Positions 50,517-62,939 of a stretch of DNA of 64,000 nucleotides are shown here, piece after piece. The position numbers were made by a program, and so were the translations under genes. The stretch's first letter is position 1, and the number at the start of each line of letters is the position of its first letter. The notes under the pieces were generated by a model. That model was not told the DNA's origin. It was given only the letters and a program-made list of their open reading frames with translations, and searched no databases. The DNA lies in contig NC_133232.1 of the NCBI RefSeq assembly GCF_040436345.1, positions 4,472,501-4,536,500 on the forward strand, in the 5' to 3' direction. Source of the stretch: Pagrus major (taxonomy: Eukaryota > Chordata > Actinopteri > Spariformes > Sparidae).

Positions 50517-53500
50517 CATCACCATCACCTTCACCATCTTCATAATCATCATCAAATATTGATCAGATAACGGTGACAGAGTTTGTTAAAAACATGAAGT
50601 TGACTTTGTAGAAAAGTGTTAAATTGTTATTCTGTGTCCAGAACAAACCCTGACCTGTGAGTTTGATTGCAGGTTTATACATTCTTAATGATGTCCAGAC
50701 ATCAGAGACGTGAATGTCATGTCAGTGTCAACCCCAACAGGCTTTTGCGACACAACATCACGCTAAAATGTTGCTTGTGTTCAATATTTTCACCTCATGC
50801 GATTTCTCGCTTGGTGCGAATTTTCGCGTCTAATTGCGTCTTATCATTGACTGTGTATGTAATATAGTTGAGCGAATAATTTGTGTCGTGTTTGCTCTGA
50901 ACACAGCATTAAAGTGACATCAGGACTTTTCCTGTTCAGATCTTCAGCATGTTGCACTCCTGGCCACGCCCCCATAGTGATGTCACAATACAGGTTAAAC
51001 ACCTGGAGCCAGATGGAGCCGGCTCCATCTCAGCCTCTCTTTCATTTCAGCCTTTCTTGTTAAAACCAGCCTGAGAGGAATCCAGCAGGTCCTCTGGTAG
51101 CTGATTGGTAAGGCAGTGATGAACACTCAGGTTTCATGTCCCTAAACTTCCCCAGGATGGAGAAGGTGTGAGCTGAAGACAGCCCTCCAGGACCAGGATT
51201 CCAGAGAGTGTCTAAAAAGAAGAACCTTGCTCTCATTGACCTTCTCATCTTCTCCAACACAGCAGCGGTCATCCTGCAGGTTCATTAGTACCCTGAGACT
51301 CACCAGGAGCCTTTCGCTCAGAGAGTTTAGGACCAGGTAGACATCTCAGAACTCTGCTATCCAGCTGTTCTGAGGCGGCCTGCATTAACTCTGGCTTCTT
51401 TCCCACCAGAGATGTTATGTTCCACATACAACCAGTTTTGATAGGCCTGCCTGCTGCCCTACATCCAGCCTTACAGGTGGTGGACCCGCAAGTCAGACGC
51501 CCCAAAGGTGTGGTCCCAGCCACCAGGTGCTCACTGTCGAACTCCAACCTGCCTCTGAAACGGTTTGCGGGAGTTGTTACAGTATGTGATGCTGCAGTGA
51601 GTGATTGAGGCTTCACACACAAACTGAACAAAGAGCAGCTGCTGCAGCATGGTCCAGGTGAGAAACAGCTGCTGTGACATCACTGGCTGTGGGCGGGGCC
51701 AGAGCAACAACATGTCTGACAGCTTAGGTGTAAGAGTGCAGGGCAACAGCAGGTTTCCTCAAACCACAAAGACACAAACCTGATGTCACTTCCTGCTGCC
51801 CCGAAATGTCCAGATCAGACAGGAAGGAAGATTCTGGAAGGAAACGTCACAGAAGAAGAACAAGAAGAACAAGAACAAGAACAAGAACAAGAACAAGAAC
51901 AAGAACAAGAACAAGAACAAGAAGAGATCAGGTGCGTGTGAGTGAGAAAGAAATCATTGAAAATCTGTTAATGAGGTTTTTCATGCAAATCAAACAGATT
52001 CATGATATTTCACATGGACAGGATGTTTCCATAAACCTGCTGAGTCGCTGCTGACAGTTTTATATCAGACATTTGTTCTGCTCTGTTAATTATCTGGAGT
52101 CACTTTATTTTATTTTACTATCAGCTGTTTCAGAGTCTGTTGATCATGTTATCCACAGAAAACCCAGTTATTGTGCCCTGAAGTGCAAAACAAACTCTAA
52201 ACACAGAGCTCACCTGTCAGCAGGTATAACTTGCAGTAGAAATACTGCAGTAAGTCAGGAGTTTACAGTATTTATCAGTGATTACCTCTTGGTACGTCCT
52301 CAGTGAAGAAATGGGCTGCCTCCAGAGCAGACTCTGCCTCCTCAGGACACAGAGCTGCAACACAAACAAACAAACAAACAAACAAACACATAAATAAATA
52401 AACAGATGAACAGATGAATACATGAATACACAAACTGCAGCTCAGTTGGGTCAGTATGTTTCACAGAAATACCAACGTGACTGTTACCTGGTGGGAGGTG
52501 GAGCTTGTACAGCAGTTTAAGTTTCTCCGTCATGTCTCCATGATACATCCCACCTATAGACACACAACACAACAAACTGAGAGGAAACCAACACAGACCA
52601 ACATCTGAGATAAATGTCTGAGTACCTGGAAGTTTAAAGGTCCAGTGTGTAGATTTAGTCACATCTATCTGTGATGTTGCAGATTGCAACCAACTAAATA
52701 CCCCTCATCTCACCCTACCCTAAGATGATCACTAAAAACACTAAAAACATGAACGTCCCTCTGTAGAGTCAGTGTTTGGTTTGTCTGCTCTGGGCTCCTG
52801 TAGAAACATGGTGGACTGTAGATATCAAAGACTCATTCTGAGGTAACACTGATTACACACTAATGAAAACATTCTCCTGAATATTATATTATATTTAAAT
52901 CCTACACACTGAACCTTTAACTCAGAGCTCCTGTGTCTGCACTCACTGAGTCCAGTGATGAACTCTTTGAAATTGACGAGTCCATCCTGGTTCTGGTCCA
53001 GGAGTCTGAAAAGGCGGGCTGACAGTGTCGTAGTGTGGCCTCCACAGACCCAGGGAGCGAGCGCGGTGAACAGCTGGGTAAACTGAACCGGGTCGATGCG
53101 GTACTGCTCCAGGTACGGCAGGCTGGGATCATGACGCTCAGCTGCAGAGCTGCTGGAGCCCCAATAACAGCTCGTCATGTGTTTGGACTGAAGCAAAGAT
53201 GAAGAGAGGTCACACTGTCAGTACACCCTTTTTTGATTTATTGTCAGCAGGTCACAGCTCACAGCACCTACACAAATCAAAACCTCCAACCCAAACTGCA
53301 CAGAGTCAGGTGTGCCAACATCAGACTCAGGTTAGCAGTGAACTGTGAACGTAGCAGTGAATGTTCAGTCTGATTGGCTGCTCTATCACAGTTGAGTTTA
53401 GTGTAGCAACACTTCAGTTCAACACAACTTCACCTGCAGCTGTAAACGAGTCCCTCCTGTGATTCCTGATTATTCTCATCTGATTATAATGTTATAATCA

Positions 53501-53681
53501 TGATTCATTCGACCGTAGCAAATGTAATGAAACGTTTGACGTCTCAGAAACACGTTTTGGTCATGAGTTGTTATATATCTGAACTTTTTTAAAAACAGTT
53601 TGTTCTGACCTTAAAGAGACAGTACAGCTCCTCCAGCTCCTCGATACTGAAGGCCGACTCCGTCATCATTGCTCTAACCTG

Positions 53682-53742
<61 letters not shown>

Positions 53743-56700
53743 TTAACACTGCTTCATGTCTACATTGGCATGTTAGCATTAGGCAGGAGTACCCTAATAA
53801 CACCCACCACACTCCTCTTGGCTGTGTCCTCCAGCGACTGGATGACCTTTAACCTCTGCTTGAACCTCATCTGCTCGATGACATCAGCGCGCAAGGTGCC
53901 AAACTTCTGCTCAGAGAAGAAGGAGAGATTGAGATTACCTCAAAAACAGATCCAGGAATTGCAGCAGGAATTACACTGTGTCACTGAGTCATCTGACCTC
54001 ATAGGACGACTTGATGAGGTCGAAGATGTCGATCTCTGGTGGAGGGTCATCCCCACTCGTTAGCAGGGCATGGAGGTGAGGGATGGGCGGAGCCACTGTC
54101 TGTTTATTCACAACATTATCCAGGTACCTGACACACACACACACACACACACACATTCATTAAGTAGACTCCATTCCTAGCTGCCCAGTCTGAACCTCTA
54201 CCTGACCAGTCTGGACCTCTACCTCCCCAGTCCTGACCTCTACCTGCACAGTCGGACCTCTACCTGCACAGTCTGGACCTCTACCTCCCCAGTCCTGACC
54301 TCTACCTGCACAGTCGGACCTCTACCTGCACAGTCTGGACCTCTACCTGCACAGTCGGACCTCTACCTGCACAGTCTGGACCTCTACCTGACCAGTCTGG
54401 ACCTCTACCTCCCCAGTCCAGACCTCTACCTGCACAGTCGGACCTCTACCTGCACAGTCTGGACCTCTACCTGCACAGTCCTGACCTCTACCTGCACAGT
54501 CCTGACCTCTACCTGCACAGTCGGACCTCTACCTGCACAGTCTGGACCTCTACCTGACCAGTCTGGACCTCTACCTCCCCAGTCCAGACCTCTACCTGGC
54601 CAGTCTGGACTCCTACCCCCCCAGGCCGGACCTCTACCTGGCCACTCTGGAGTTCTACCTGCCCAGTCGGGACCTCTACTTCCCCAGTCTGGACTCCTAC
54701 CTGCCCAGGATTGTCATTGCTTCCCCCTCGTCACTGCAGGACAGGAGAGCGTCCATGTTGTCGTGAAGCACTGCCAGCGCCACCTGCAGATAGATTTTTC
54801 CAACAGGAAGTAGTCAAGTTACAGGTGTTAGAGGTCAGAGGTGAAGACTGCTGACTGTGCTGTGTGATGCCCACTGACATTTTCTAATACAGCTTTTCTA
54901 ACAGTGGACACTAAATAACATTGTAGACTGTAAAGGGTACACTAGCTCTGGATGCTAAGTAAGGGATAATGTATAGTTCGGAGGTTGTTATGGAGAAATA
55001 AACCAGTTGTATGGTTCCATACAACCTGAAGGGGTTTATTTCTACATAACAACTGACTAACTATACATTATCCTGCTTATTACACGGCTTACGAGTAAAA
55101 TAAATAATAAATAATCACCCACAATAATTCAGCAGCGACGAGGATTGGTCGGTAAAGTTTTCACTTTCACTTTCAAGGCCGGCCTGAGAGAGGAGCTGGA
55201 CAGCGGTGCTTCTTATGCTGTGGTTGGTGTAACGCGTTCAAAGTCCAGCTGTCTTGCTTATGTTGCTATATGTTGCCAGGACGGATCAGAGCGCCGTCCC
55301 TAGCAACGGTCTGTTATACTTGACGACGGTCATTATACAGAAATAACGGACCGTAGAACGCAGCGATGGACCAATCAGAGGGCAGCATTCAATAGAGCCG
55401 TGTAATAACACTGAACAATGGACATTTCCACTGGCAATGAGAATTTATATTAACATACACTACTATCATATACCCTATTCCGTTGTTTCTATTGTTCTCA
55501 TTCCATTTTCCACTTGCAATGTGATCTCCTTCAAACAGTTCAAACTGTGCTTCTTATTTCTCCATCCGTATTGTATGGTACCATGGATGTACACAAGAAC
55601 AGTCAGTTAACAGTCGGTAAGGCGCAGTGACTCTGACCTGGAAGATGACCTTGATGCCCTCGTAGAAGAAGCAATCAACCAATAGGACGGCACTGTCGAA
55701 GGGCATCACAGACAGGAAGAGTGTGAGGAACCAGGAGAGGCTGATGGTGGAGATAACTCCCAGCTCCTGCATGTGTTCATACAGCAGGGGGAGGAAGGCT
55801 CGGGTCAGGTCCTCAAACACCCCCTGATCCACCAGAGCACCTGCAGGGACAAAAACTACATCAGACTGGGAGAGTGCCCCTCAGTGGCTGCATCTACAGC
55901 AGTCTACACTTATCACTTGGCTTCTCGTTGTACAGCTTTAACTCTCCGGTAAACCAGATATTCATTTATGTGAGAACATGTACAGAAAATAACAGACCAC
56001 GGTGTAGTTACAGACCTACGACTCGGGTGTTGTAGTAGTCAGGCAACATCCGCTCACAAAGCGCCACCAACAGCCAGAAGGCTTCCTCCTCTGGACAGTA
56101 GAGCAACAGGACGGAGGTGACAATGTTCATTGCCTGGAAAGGGGAGAACGGCAGAATACGTGTCAGTTTGTATTAATACGCTATTATTATTTTATATTAT
56201 CAAGTATTATTATGCATTACACTTATTTAATATTAAGTAAGTTATATTTACCTGACAGTATCCGATGCCAGGGTTGCGGTGGGCGTAGCTGGTGAGGACA
56301 CGGCGCAGCGCAGCGATGCCTGTTTCGTTCTGGAATGCTCGATGCTCAGGCATCGAGCGGTGAAGGTCGCGCTCAATTTCCTCAGTGGCCAATGAACACA
56401 TCCCCATGGCTTGCTCCACCAGGTCACCATAGTAACCAGGGTGCGTCGCCATTTCGTTCTGCGCTCCTATACAGATAGATGGACAGATGAACAGGTGAAT
56501 ACATCAAAGTTCAGATTACGTGTGGTATGAATGAATGAACAGTTACCTGAGAACAGCAGCCACAGCTCTCCTCTCAGGCGCTCTGGGATCCCATTAAGGA
56601 TGAGTTCTCTGGTTCTGGAGGTTCGGTACATGCAGACACCTCGACCGAACTCTGAGAAATGGATGTTCCAAGCCTCCTCTTTCATCTTCTCTTTCATCTG

Positions 56701-59700
56701 CAGAAGGGGGAGTGAGAAGGTGAGGCAGGATGGAGGGAGAGGAGGAGGGAGGTGAGGGAGGATTTACTTACACATTCTGACACAGCATTGAACTGTAGCT
56801 TCATCTCACACATCAACATGCTTTGTCAATCAGTGTATGCTGGGACAATACTCCCTAGAATCTAATGGTACTCCTCGGTATCTAATGGTACTACTTTGAA
56901 TTTAGCAGTACTCAAAATCTCACGGTACTCCTCGTAATCAGAAGGTACTCCTCATAATCAGAAGGTACTCCTCAGAATCTGAGGTACTACTTTGAATCTA
57001 GCGGTAGTCCTTGGAATCTAGGAGTACTCCTCAGAATCTAGTTTTACTCCTCGGAATCTAGTTTTACGCCGCAAAATCTAATGGTACTCCTCGGTATCTA
57101 ATGCTGCTACTTTGAATTTAGCAGTACTCAAAATCTCACAGTACTCCTCGTAATCAGAAGGTACTCCTCAGAATCTAGCAGTACTACTTGGAATCTAGTG
57201 GTACTCTTTGGAATCTAGCGGTACTCTTCGGAATCTAGTTTTACTCCGCAGAATCTAGTGGTACTACTCAGAAGCTACTGGTAATCTTCGGTATTTAAAG
57301 GTACTCCTCGTTACCAGAAGGAGCTCATCGTATTTTAATGGTATTCCTTGGAATCTAGCGGTACTCAGAATCTAACGGGGCTCATGGAAATCTAACGGTA
57401 CTCCTTGGAATCTACCAGTATTCCTCAGAGTCTAACAGTAATGCTTGGAATCTGACGGTCCTCCTCGGAATCTAATGGTACTCCTAGGTATCTGGAGGTA
57501 CTCCTCAGTATCTGATGATGCCAGCACTTATCAGAAATGTTAACAGTTCTCTATAACTCACAGCTTTGGGTCCCAGGTCTTCTGGTGCGTTGCAGTGGTA
57601 GAGCTGCAGCAGACCCTGGCTAGCTGTTGGTAGACCTGGGTGGTACTGACGACCCCTGTGGACGGACTCTGACCCTGCAGATGAGGCACTGGAGGATGCC
57701 TGAGGACACAAACACACATTTCAACAATAGAAATGAAAGTTTACCTCTGCAGGATTCCACTTCCTGTCATTTAAAACTGCCTGACCCAGCAGACATTCAG
57801 CAGCTGAGCTGGCCTCAACATTGTGAGCTCACCTTACAACTGTTACACCTCTGAGAAACATGATAGCAGTATTACTACACACTTTTAGACTTCAGTAACA
57901 ACTTCTGATCCAAGCAGATCAGAACCTGTATCTGAATGACGCACCGAGTGACCAATTGGAGACAGTGGGCTGGTGTCACCCCATGAGCTGTCAGGCGTTC
58001 GCTGCAGGAAGTCTGAAATGCGTTGGACCAGGAAGTCTCTGTCTTTGAGGTTGGCGAACAGGAAGTTCATCTTGTTCTTGGTGCTGATGGAGACAGGACA
58101 CGGCAGGACGCTGCTGCTGTCCGCCTTTTCCACAATTGAAACCTGAGGAGCAGGGGATGCTGGGTAAAAATCACTGTGTAATACAGTGTAAGAACTGTGT
58201 AAGAAATACAATCCTAACATGTCATGTATTAGCTTGGTTTACATGCTTTACACAACAGAACTTTGTTTTGGGTTCAGCATACATCACATCAAGACAAATC
58301 ATCAACAAACAACATGACTTTTAAAAGACATAAATACAAGGCTAAGCGCCATACAGGGGCTGGTTCAATATTCGCATTGCATTTAGCAGAAATAATTAGG
58401 GTTAGGGTTAGGGTTCCATCTACAGTGCCTCTCTGATGGTAAATGCTCATGGTGTGGGTTGCAGAGGGCCCCCTGAACTGCCCACTGTAGACTCTGAAAA
58501 CTGACCTGGATTCTTTAACAGCTTGTTTACCTCTCTGAGTGGGATGATGAGCTGACACAGGTCTTCTTCTCTGCTGTTAAAACAGATGTAATTGTTGGAG
58601 ATGAACAGCTGCCCAACCACATGCATCTTAGCAAACGGCGTCCACAGCGTGCAGTCTGTGTGTCCGTCCAGACGCTCATCCTGTGTCAGCCGGAACATCG
58701 TCCGGTATCGCTCGTTCTTTGCCCGTGCGTCAAAATCCCTGCAGCAACGACATGGTAAGGAAACAGCTGATCAGATCAAAGGTCAGTGGCATAGTGGTCC
58801 AGGCTGAGACACAGCGACATTTAGTTTGATGGCTCAGGTGCATCATAGACAGCATGACTGTTGATAAACAAATTTTGTCTATGCGTATTACTTACTTAAT
58901 ACTAAATGTATGTATGTATGTATGTATGTATGTATGTATGTATGTATGTATATATATATGTATGAGAACACTGCGCTCTGTTTTGCACATGTATGAACTG
59001 TATGCCCACTTGGTATCACACTGTAAATTTAGCTTTGTAGTGATTTGGTGTTACAAACAAGATCAAGAGTTTTTTATTTGTTCAACACTCAGTCTGATCA
59101 GATGAAACCCTGTCAGCTTCATATCAGGCACATGGTTACTGAACAGAGTGAGACCTCTTGAGTGCAGAGACGTTCTTGAGTGTTTTGCAGGGTTTGGGCA
59201 GCGAGCGGTCGGCAGCAAACGCCTCATTGTCAAGTAGCTGGCGCATGGCAATGTTGGCGAGTTGCTCCATCAGCTTGAAGGTGTCGTTGATGTTAAGGAA
59301 CATGGAGAAGAAATGTTCTGTGTGACGCGTGCTGACACGAACGCTCTCTGGAAACACCAGGGTGGCGTTCTTTTCCAGCTGGGTCACCTCCGTCCACTGC
59401 ACCACCAGGGTCACTGAAGGTTGAATACATATATGAATGTAAATATAAACATAACAGAATGGGCTGATTGTGCTGTCTTGTTTCAAAATCAATTTGTTTT
59501 AAAGCATGAAGAGTAATAAACCATAAACTAGTTAACAAGGAGAGTAAATTACATGTAAAGTCACTGTTTATGTTAACTACAGAAGAAGCTCCTTCAGTGT
59601 GTGTTTAAACCAAAACAAGATGTTAAGTTACTCTTAAAGCTCACAGACTGTATATGACATCATTAGACACTTGTCTGTGATTGGCCTGTCGTACCCTCCT

Positions 59701-62700
59701 TGCCCAGCAGGAAGGAGTAGAAGCACAGGTGGTTGACGGACAGGTAGAGCCAGCCCTGCCGCGGCACTCGGCCCTTCCAGTAGCTGCAGGAATAATAATT
59801 CACCAGCTTCTCTTCATCTGGCATCCCAAACAGCCTCCTCATCTTCAGCTCCGCCTCCCGAAACTTCCCACAATCCTCCTCCTGCTCCTCCCCCTGCTTC
59901 AGCCGGTTCTCCTCTGCAATGATGCCCTGCAGGAAGTGACATCACTCACTGACAGGATCACACACAAAACAAGACAACTGGTCGGTCATACAGGAAGTGA
60001 CATACAGAAATCTTTCCTTTGACGAAGGTGGTGACGTCTTCATCATTGTCAAAGATGGAGATGGTCTGCAGCAGGTTGGACTCCAGCCAATCCCAGTGCT
60101 CTGTGATCTCCTTCCTGGATGAGCCTGCAAGACAGAGCTGGGTCAACAAACAACAAACAACCATTCAGCCAATCCCAGTGCTCCTAGTCCAGCTGTCTCA
60201 CCACAAGCAATGTTCCAGTAGATCTGAGAGTCCGCCGTCTGCAGCAGGATCCTGTAAGGAGCCACTCGAGCACTGGAGTCCAGAACCACATCCAGAGTCC
60301 CAACCAGGAGACCTGCAGACAGACAGAAAGACAGACAGACAGGTAAACCAGGAGACCTGCAGACAGACAGAAAGACAGACAGACAGGTGAACCAGGAGAC
60401 CTGAAGACAGACAGGCAGGTGAACCAGGAGGCCTGCAGACATTAGTTGTTCGGGTTGAGGGTTTTTCAGTCCAACTGAATCCTCATCAAAGTGAAACTCT
60501 TCATCAGCTCGTCTCTCTCTGATGGATCTGAACTAAGGACGTTTATAAAGTTCAAAGCACAGCAGGTGGACAATGACGTGTCACAACATGTCACATGACC
60601 TCAGATCAGCTGCTGGCTCACCTGTGATCAGAGGATCAGAACCAATCAATACAATAACAAATCACACTGCTGGTAACCTGAACATCAGGGACCAGGCCCA
60701 CCTGAGCCACATTGTGAAGGTGGCTGGTAAGATGACAGGTGTCCTGCAGACCCCCCTGACGACTATCTTTGACCAGCAGGTTCTCCGCAAGTCCAGGTCT
60801 ACATTAGACTGCACACACCAGAACCTTTACTCTCAGTTTGAAACTCTTCCCTCAGGTTGGAGATTTAGATTTCCCTGGTTCAAGTGCAATAGGAGTAACA
60901 ACTCCTTTGTTCCCTGTGCAATAACCTGCTTAATCTGCACATACAGAATGTGAGAGATTGTTTTGTTGTCCTGTTTATATTCAATGTACAGGAAACATTT
61001 TTGTACTTTTGTAATTGCGTATTTTTATCTTGTGCCCTTGACTGCAAATGAAGTTTTCCATCTGGGATTATAAAATGACTGAACTGAAAAAAAAACTCAC
61101 CGCCACATTTAGACAAACTGACACCAGGTGACAATTTTCCTGTCAGTCGACTGAGTGATTCATGGATCAATGTTTCAGCTCTGAACGGCTAAAAAATCAG
61201 GCGTCTTAAAATTTTAAAAACTTGTTTAAGTGTCCATTTTAACGTGTGATGATGTCACAGCTCTGCTCTGTCTGTACTGATTCTTTCTCTGATCAAACTT
61301 ATTAACAGATCCAGCTGATGACATGGAGGAAGTATCGTTGTGACAACATTAAAAGAATGAACAATTTAAAATGATTCCTTGAGACTGCAGACGTTCACCG
61401 GCTGACACACCTGGAGAGTAAAAACACAGAGCAGCTGCTCTGAGACTCAGTAACTCTCCAGGACTCCAGGTTCTGGACTCCAGGACACAAGGATCTGGAT
61501 TCCAGGACCCCAGGATCTGGACTCCAGGATTCCAGGTTCTGGACTCCAGGACTCACCACCCCAGAATCTGAACTCCAGGACTCCAGGACTCCAGGATCCG
61601 GACTCTAAATCTAATAAAACAACAATATGAACTATGTGTGATGCATTCAGTGTCAGTCAGCAGCATCTGAAACTTTAAAAATCTGTTGTGTTATGATAAT
61701 CAATTGTAATGTGGTAATTGTAGAAGTAATAGAGTACTATTAATGGTGGTCTGTAAACCAGTTTGTAAATTTTAATTGTTAATTTCTACCTGCAACTCGT
61801 AACTGATTCCATTATTGATTATCTGCTTAATTGATTAATTGTTGGTGTAAAGTCTTCAAACATTAAAATACAAAAATATTCAGAAATAATAATTAATAAT
61901 AATTCAAAATAAAACAGCAAAGCAACACATCTTCAGTTATCAATCCATGATCAAGATAGCTGCTGATCTTGATCGATTAATTGACGAATCTTTACAGCTT
62001 TGGACGGTTTCTGATACCAGAATGTTCTTCTGATCCAGATCCATCCAGATTATTAATGTTATAATTATCTCTATGTTGATTAAATCAAGAAACTGATCAA
62101 TAACCCTAACCCTAACCCATCCGGGCAGACTGAAGAGGACTGAACCGGACTGTAGTGGACTGACGCTGTCTCACATAGACTCAGACTAAACCAGGACCAG
62201 GATTAACCGGCCCAGGACCAAACCGGCCCAGGGCTAAACCTGAACAGGGCCAAACCGGATCTGGGCCTAACTGGACCAGGGCTAAAATAGACCAGGGCCT
62301 AACCGGACTAGGACTAAACAAGACCGGGGATAAACCAGACCAGGACTAAACCGGACAAGGGATAAACCGGACCAGGCATAAACCTGACCGGGACTAAACC
62401 TGACCGGGACTAAACCAGACCAGGGCTAAACCAGACCAGGGCTAAACCAGACCAGGACTAAACCGGACCAGGACTCAACCAGACCAGGGCTAAACCGGAC
62501 CAGGACTAAACCAGGACTAAACCAGACCGGGGATCAAACCGGACTCTAGTGGACTGCCGTTGTCTCACATAGACTCAGACTGGACTGGACCAGGACTGAA
62601 CCAGACCCGGACCTCAGACAGCCTGCACTCACCGGACAGTCCTCCCCCGCGGCCGTGTCCTCTCCTCCTCTGCAGGATGAAGAACGGGTTGGCCCGCTCG

Positions 62701-62750
62701 GAGACCCACAGCGCCCCGGCCAGCAGCACCTCCTCCGGGTTGATCCACAT
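48306..62750 (-). CDS. tbc1d9b: TBC1 domain family member 9B (GRAM-TBC-EF-hand Rab GAP), complete
   Basis: Exons: 62750-62633, 60312-60202, 60124-60006, 59926-59695, 59413-59155, 58738-58531, 58142-57945, 57699-57562, 56697-56547, 56466-56252, 56133-56016, 55840-55638, 54783-54701, 54127-53998, 53906-53808, 53678-53610, 53187-52947, 52553-52488, 52354-52286, 50172-50128, 49548-49451, 48911-48306. All 22 keep phase: 1191 aa (human 1250). Start [20 protein letters not shown]. Two GRAM domains (exons 4-5 and 6-7). The TBC domain runs from [16 protein letters not shown], with the catalytic IERDLHR (IxxDxxR) and GYCQ (YxQ finger), to [13 protein letters not shown]-hand [13 protein letters not shown]. 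The C-terminus has [20 protein letters not shown]. Known as a GAP acting on RAB11A. Exon 7's donor is the least certain. Confidence 0.94.
48899..49385 (-). repeat. Tandem repeat copying the tbc1d9b exon 22 acceptor
   Basis: GAACTGCTCCTACAGAGAGA recurs about eight times (near 48903, 48950, 49013, 49076, 49124, 49157, 49205, 49252). The first is the real acceptor plus exon start (CTGTAG|GAGCAGTTCATTGA on the minus strand). Each unit therefore carries both a decoy acceptor and the first exonic codons. GACAGACAGGTCAGA spacers vary in number. Confidence 0.92.
49662..49812. repeat. 20-bp tandem repeat GGTTTGTGGAGGTCGTTCAT
   Basis: Seven copies in tbc1d9b intron 20. Confidence 0.9.
50195..50555. 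repeat. CAT/CAC trinucleotide repeat
   Basis: About 350 bp in tbc1d9b intron 19, 25 bp from exon 20. Poly-His, Ile/Thr and Met/Val frames are artefacts. Confidence 0.95.
50560..52280. other. tbc1d9b intron 19: no exon seen
   Basis: 2.1 kb intron. An (AGAACA)n run at about 51858-51924 is the only repeat noted. Segments at 51060-51630 have a mildly coding look on the minus strand (short open frames) but no family match or splice frame. Confidence 0.4.
52634..52920. mobile_element. piggyBac-type MITE (TTAA ends)
   Basis: Terminal inverted repeats TTAAAGGTCCAGTGTGTAG (left) and the complement of TTAAAGGTTCAGTGTGTAG (right) with TTAA at both ends (52634-52637 and 52917-52920). This 290-bp non-coding form is frequent in percomorph genomes. 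It sits 26 bp inside tbc1d9b intron 17 from the exon 17 donor. Confidence 0.8.
53688..53742. repeat. CA microsatellite at a tbc1d9b acceptor
   Basis: GT tract on the coding strand next to the exon 16 acceptor (GCGCGCAG). A shorter CA run (54131-54154) flanks the exon 14 acceptor. Confidence 0.9.
54185..54712 (-). repeat. Tandem repeat copying the tbc1d9b exon 13 donor
   Basis: About 25 units of 19-22 bp (GACCTCTACCTGCACAGTC). On the coding strand each reads about GCAG|GTAGAGGTC; about 18 keep an intact CAG|GTAG donor besides the real one after 54701. Confidence 0.9.
54957..55079. repeat. Inverted repeat of about 45-bp arms
   Basis: TAAGTAAGGGATAATGTATAGTT through GAAATAAACC is mirrored by GGTTTATTTC through AACTATACATTATCCTGCTTA, with a short CAGTTGTATGG/CCATACAACC inner stem. 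It folds into a long hairpin next to a MITE. Confidence 0.75.
55077..55408. mobile_element. MITE with TTATTACACGGCT termini
   Basis: 13-bp perfect terminal inverted repeats TTATTACACGGCT (55077-55089) and AGCCGTGTAATAA (55396-55408). The 332-bp interior is non-coding with GTTATACTTGACGACGG. Superfamily not assigned. In tbc1d9b intron 12. Confidence 0.65.
56862..57512. repeat. Degenerate 20-bp repeat, GGTACTCCTCGGAATCTA type
   Basis: About 30 diverged units filling tbc1d9b intron 8. Confidence 0.88.
58904..58960. repeat. (TATG)n microsatellite
   Basis: ATGTATGTATGT run in tbc1d9b intron 5. Confidence 0.93.
60301..60442 (-). repeat. 44-bp tandem repeat copying the tbc1d9b exon 2 acceptor
   Basis: AACCAGGAGACCTGCAGACA recurs about four times (near 60302, 60346, 60390, 60422). 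The first holds the real acceptor (GTCTGCAG|GTCTCCTGGTT on the coding strand), so every unit carries about 11 exonic bases plus an acceptor. Confidence 0.9.
60640..61092 (+). mobile_element. LINE 3' end fragment (L2-like)
   Basis: Encodes the ORF2 C-terminus: [32 protein letters not shown] and [20 protein letters not shown] ending at TYRM, then a 3' tail with CCATCTGGGATTATAAA and a TGAACTGAA repeat end. Very 5'-truncated, in tbc1d9b intron 1. Confidence 0.78.
61095..61440. other. tbc1d9b intron 1: no gene seen
   Basis: Unique sequence; nothing recognised here or in 61620-62150. Confidence 0.4.
61450..61612. repeat. GGACTCCAGGATTCCAGG tandem repeat
   Basis: About nine diverged units in tbc1d9b intron 1. 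Confidence 0.85.
62155..62610. repeat. GGACTAAACCAGACCAGG tandem repeat
   Basis: About 25 units of 15-18 bp ending about 20 bp from the exon 1 donor of tbc1d9b. Confidence 0.9.
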
Positions 62751-62879
62751 GTCTGCCCGCTCCCTGCTCACCCTGTGCCGGGGAAACACCGGGAGAAGGA
62801 CCGAGTATCACCGGGCGGCTCCGTCTAATTCAGACAAACACGGAGCTGCTGTTGTTGTTTTCACTCGGTCTGCTGACTG

Positions 62880-62900
62880 CACATCACTTCCGGATCTGAC
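62880..62900 (-). promoter_or_regulatory. tbc1d9b: Candidate ETS site in the tbc1d9b promoter
   Basis: ACTTCCGG (62886-62893), 135-145 bp upstream of the ATG in a locally GC-rich region with CACGCCC nearby. Motif only. Confidence 0.35.
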
Positions 62901-62939
62901 GTGTCAAGACACGCCCTCTGCGCATGCTGTGTGTGTTAA

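Noticed and set aside
50077-50562. Histidine-rich open frame of about 160 codons
   Set aside because: It is a CAT/CAC microsatellite in tbc1d9b intron 19.
51060-51750. Open minus-strand stretches in tbc1d9b intron 19 as missing exons
   Set aside because: No phase-compatible splice pair and no match to TBC1D9B; exons 19 and 20 already join in phase.
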